Positions 9,574-12,210 of a stretch of 12,210 nucleotides of DNA are shown piece by piece (within the stretch, counting starts at the first letter, position 1; every line of letters begins with the position of its first letter). A program made the position numbers and the translations under genes. The stretch comes from Phoronis ovalis (taxonomy: Eukaryota > Phoronida > Phoronidae). The stretch covers positions 1 through 12,210 of the forward strand of contig JAOXYB010025736.1 of assembly GCA_028565635.1 (NCBI GenBank), in the 5' to 3' direction. Below the pieces are notes generated by a model. That model was not told the DNA's origin, ran no database searches, and worked only from the letters and a program-made list of their open reading frames with translations.

Positions 9574-9577
9574 TAAA
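9572..9577 (+). terminator. AATAAA poly(A) signal overlapping the stop codon
   Basis: AATAAA begins inside the first TAA of the Mohawk stop. Cleavage 10-30 nt later would give an almost absent 3'UTR. Other AATAAA hexamers lie at 10434-10439 and 11023-11028, so longer 3'UTRs are equally possible. In AT-rich DNA the hexamer is common, so use of this one is not established. Confidence 0.35.
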
Positions 9578-10110
9578 ATTATAGTAATGTTATGTAACAG
9601 AGCGATTATATGGCGAGAAAAATATGAATTTTACGATACAGAGAACAAAACTCATTAAATCGACAATTAGAGCATACAGGAACATTATAACAAGATATGA
9701 ACAATCAAAATTCAGTCGTTTCTTTGCCACTACTGACCAAGGAGGAACCGAGTTGTTAGTGGCTAATTTTGCAGGATACATGTGGAGGAAAAAACCCCGT
9801 TTATTTCAAGATACAGCTTGTTCAAATAGTTCACAATAAGAGTACTTGTGATAACTAGGTATCACTAAACATATATACCTGCAAGCAAAAATACCTTAAC
9901 CATAAGAGTGTAAGAAGATCTTCACGTCTACTCAAGAGGGTAAAAACAGTACGATTTTTTCGAAACGAAACCATGATTCATTATGTGTTGGTCTGCCTAC
10001 ATCTCCCAAGTTGGAGTAAAACCTGTTTGGCGAGTTGCTAGCTCGCGCACAAAACTGCTGTACATTTGGAGCTTTTTTTTGTTGTTGGTACCACAAAGTT
10101 TTATAGTATA

Positions 10111-10253
10111 CACTATATACCGTATATAGTAAACATGAAAGAGCACACCGTCTATTTTTCACTATATTACGTAAACTGTGTGTTCTTTCATGCTAACTAT
10201 ATAATGTATACCACTATATAGCATATTAGATAGTAAGCATGAAAGAACCCACC
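10111..10253. repeat. Cluster of three related palindromic units (MITE-like or hairpin-forming)
   Basis: Unit 1 (10111-10150) starts with the perfect palindrome ACTATATAC-C-GTATATAGT (10112-10130) and runs into CATGAAAGAGCACACC. Unit 2 (about 10177-10220) is the inverted form: GTGTGTTCTTTCATG, then CTAACTATATAATGTATACC. Unit 3 (about 10212-10253) is again direct: CACTATATAGC, then GCATGAAAGAACCCACC. Unit 2 can therefore pair with either unit 1 or unit 3. No transposase and no clear target-site duplication is seen. It could be a decayed miniature inverted-repeat element, an extruding DNA hairpin or a 3'UTR RNA structure. Confidence 0.6.
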
Positions 10254-10319
10254 ATTTAGGTAACGTAGTGTAAGAAAGAATTATAGTCCACTTTGCGATT
10301 GTTACAGGTTTTAATTTAA

Positions 10320-10329
10320 AGATGGCGCT
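10320..10329 (+). promoter_or_regulatory. CTCF-like core motif (forward)
   Basis: AGATGGCGCT resembles the AG-N-(T/G)GGCGC core bound by bilaterian CTCF. It is a G+C-rich 10-mer in otherwise AT-rich DNA. It is a single-motif match, and the flanking base preferences are not met clearly. Confidence 0.2.
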
Positions 10330-11092
10330 TAGTTGTTACAAATTTTGTTTTGTAGTAAGGCAATTATGTGTGTGGTGTATATACTGCCTTTGGAATTATA
10401 GCGCTTGGTTAAAAGTAGATTGTAGGCATATGTAATAAATATACGTTCAGTCTTTGGCGCTCTCTATATACCTGAGAACGTCAAAAACAAATTTGAATTA
10501 CGCTTTTGTCGCTGCAAGAGCGCACAGTAAAGCTTGTTTATTCTATAATTATGTAATTTGAGTCTATACTATGCGCTTATCAACAGAAAAGGCTATCGAC
10601 TCGGATTGTGTTCTATGCGGTCTGCATGGCTTACAGCTTTATAATTTGCCATTTAATACAAAAGTTTTTATAAAGTTAGTTACATTATGATCTCAGAAAA
10701 GTTTTAGATACACGCCAGTGAGGGGGATAATAGATTTCTATTTATCCATCCTAAAGTACGATCTCCATTCAGGTACTGTGTAGTATTTTTGTATAAATTA
10801 CACTGCAGTGGTTTTATATAATGTGAGACATGATACGTACATGTATAATGGACATCTCGTACAGTATTATCGTATGTGTGCATGCACTGATGGTATTACT
10901 AAATAGTTGATAGTTTTCTACGTAAACTACATGTTACATGTACAATATGTATTTAGAGCATATGCTTACTTTGTTTTACGATGTCAAATCATTCGTACGC
11001 TTTAAAAGCTTTGTTAAATCAGAATAAAAATGTATAAACGATTTCTGGCATTATTTCTGTCTCACCTTTATTACGTTACAAGTTTGCTTTAG

Positions 11093-11202
11093 AGTTTTAA
11101 GGGGTCGTATAGGTAGTTGTAAGAAATGGCTACCCGAGATACACCCAACTCCAAAATATCAATGGTTGCAAGCATTATCCACCAGCAATGCAGTGCTATT
11201 TG
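11093..11202 (+). CDS. Possible isolated internal exon of an unidentified gene
   Basis: A strong acceptor (AGTTTGCTTTAG, ending 11092) and a near-consensus donor (TTTG|GTATGT, GT at 11203-11204) bracket 110 nt with one open frame. After a single base that completes a split codon, the frame starts at 11094 with VLRGRIGSCKKWLPEIHP and continues TPKYQWLQALSTSNAVLF. The exon would end in phase 1. The peptide is unlike the Cys/Phe/Ile-rich chance frames nearby. I do not recognise the family, and it does not match what I remember of ARMC4 (ODAD2) or MPP7, neighbours of MKX in vertebrates. No partner exon is identified: an ATGGCG at 10322 with a GTAAGG donor (10355) is out of phase with it. It may be part of a gene continuing beyond the window, or chance. 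Confidence 0.25.
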
Positions 11203-11928
11203 GTATGTCGATTACATTACATATTTACCCTAATTTTTTAAAATAAAATTAGCAAATTTTGAAAATAAATTCCTTGAAAGTGTGATGAGCCAAGCACATT
11301 TTTGACTAATTTTTATTAATAAAAGTTTAGTCTTGGCTGCATGAGGATATTTAGTTGAGCGATCCTAGCGCTCCACATGTCATAATCTAGAGGCAACGGG
11401 AATTGGGATAATTAAATTGTCACTTAAACAGTCTTAAATAAGGGATGTTAATTCATACATGTGCTTCTAAGAGTCGCCATTTTGACAGAAGTTTGCATCA
11501 ATTTAAATATAAGACATAATTTTGAAAAAAAAAAAAAAATTGTACCTACATTTAATTGTCTTTAACCAAATTATATCAGACCTTAATTTCTACTAACTCC
11601 AGTTTCGTGAATTTTTATGAGCTTGACAGACAGGTAAAAATGTATGCAACAGTAGCGCCCTCTGCACTACCTATGCGCCACCTTAAACATTATTGCCAAG
11701 AGCTAGGCGGTAATTAACAGTAATGGTCGTGCTTGGTAAATAATACAAATGATCAATTTCTCATCGTGTTCTTACTGATAAGGACACGGTTGCAAAAAGA
11801 GAATGTGACCCTGTATTTTTTTGCGGCCGCCCTTGCTTTGATGATGCTTTCTCAACATTTGAAAGACAATAACCATCAGTTTGTACAGATAATACTGATA
11901 CCGATTATATCATTTGTTTAAAGAAAGG
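11203..11928. other. Non-coding spacer with a poly(A) tract and a CTCF-like site
   Basis: I see no supported gene. A run of 15 A lies at 11525-11539, and a CTCF-like motif on the minus strand is at 11655-11665. A rare GCGGCCGC octamer (11823-11830) stands out in AT-rich DNA. An open frame at 11733-11921 lacks an ATG start and recognisable similarity. Confidence 0.5.
11655..11665 (-). promoter_or_regulatory. CTCF-like core motif (reverse)
   Basis: Read on the minus strand this is GCAGAGGGCGC, followed by TACT. It matches the last 11 positions of the commonly quoted CTCF consensus CCASYAGRGGGCRS. It lies between the Mohawk gene and the satellite array, a sensible place for an insulator. This is motif evidence only. 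Confidence 0.3.
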
Positions 11929-12210
11929 GCAAGTTACTGTGCACAGTTTTAGTCTTTGTGAGTTATTGTACACAGGTTTAGTTTTGTGAGTTATTGTACA
12001 CAGGTTTAGTTTTGTGAGTTATTGTACACAGGTTTAGTTTTGTGAGTTATTGTACACAGGTTTAATTTTGTGAGTTATTGTACACAGGTTTAGTTTTGTG
12101 AGTTATTGTACACAGGTTTAGTTTTGTGAGTTATGTACACAGGTTTAGTTTTGTGAGTTATTGTACACAGGTTTAATTTTGTGAGTTATTGTACACAGGT
12201 TTAGTTTTGT
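11929..12210 (+). repeat. 28-bp tandem satellite array running off the window edge
   Basis: Nine full units begin at 11958, 11986, 12014, 12042, 12070, 12098, 12126, 12153 and 12181. They are preceded by a degenerate copy (11929-11957), and the first two bases of a tenth unit end the window. Each unit starts GTGAGTTATTG, carries the palindrome TGTACA and ends CAGGTTTAGTTTT. All are 28 bp except the 12126 copy, which lacks one T (27 bp). The fourth and eighth copies share a G-to-A change (TTTAATTTT). The near-identity points to recent expansion. The full length is unknown because the array is cut by the window. Confidence 0.97.

Larger units (their letters stand above)
9578..11092. other. 3' flank or long 3'UTR of the Mohawk gene
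   Basis: No confident gene is present. The stretch contains a 79-codon open frame (9603-9839) just after the Mohawk stop, the inverted-repeat cluster at 10111-10253, a CTCF-like AGATGGCGCT (10320-10329) and poly(A) hexamers at 10434 and 11023. If the downstream signals are used, part or all of this is 3'UTR. Confidence 0.55.

Noticed and set aside
10322-10435. ATGGCG start in good context followed by a 37-codon ORF and an internal GTAAGG donor
   Set aside because: It was tempting as a first exon for the orphan exon at 11093, but the donor at 10355 is phase 0 and the orphan exon needs two leading bases. The product is Cys/Trp-rich, and the ATGGCG is better explained as part of a CTCF-like word or chance.
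11733-11921. 62-codon frame with two hydrophobic stretches
   Set aside because: It has no ATG at its start (it opens on TTG) and no similarity to any family I know. Hydrophobic stretches are expected from T-rich sequence.
11929-12210. CRISPR-like regular repeats
   Set aside because: The units are directly tandem with no unique spacers, and the context is a spliced eukaryotic gene, so it is a satellite.

Overview
The window is eukaryotic nuclear DNA: AT-rich, with GT-AG introns and one recognisable split gene on the + strand. That gene is an ortholog of Mohawk (Mkx/MKX), an atypical TALE-class homeobox transcription factor related to Iroquois. Five coding exons (1539-1840, 7057-7394, 8484-8894, 9198-9255, 9480-9573) join in consistent phase (2, 1, 1, 2) to give 400 codons plus a stop. 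The vertebrate protein, from memory, is about 350 residues. The compact downstream introns, low G+C and divergence from vertebrate Mkx suggest an invertebrate bilaterian. A mollusc or other lophotrochozoan is my guess, and nothing in the window proves it.

Layout. Positions 1-1484 hold no recognisable gene and are promoter-proximal or 5' intronic DNA with a TATA-like box near 1300. A good splice acceptor ends at 1484. It is followed by a 54-nt leader carrying a tiny upstream ORF, then by coding exon 1 (acidic N-terminus ending in a basic stretch). A 5.2-kb intron with no convincing gene separates this from exon 2, which carries the whole homeodomain. Exon 3 encodes a Ser-rich middle region, exon 4 is only 58 nt, and exon 5 encodes the conserved YWKE-type C-terminal motif. 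The stop is TAATAA, and an AATAAA poly(A) signal overlaps it.

Downstream (9578-12210) the DNA is mostly non-coding. It holds a cluster of three related palindromic/inverted units (10111-10253), two CTCF-like motifs in convergent orientation, a possible isolated exon of an unidentified gene (11093-11202), and a 28-bp tandem satellite array running off the right edge (11929-12210).

How it works together: the window is essentially one developmental regulator with its introns and 3' flank. I see no operon-like structure, mobile-element gene, CRISPR array, rRNA or tRNA. The most useful leads are the orphan exon, the satellite array with a periodic variant, the inverted-repeat cluster, and the layout around the Mkx start and stop codons.
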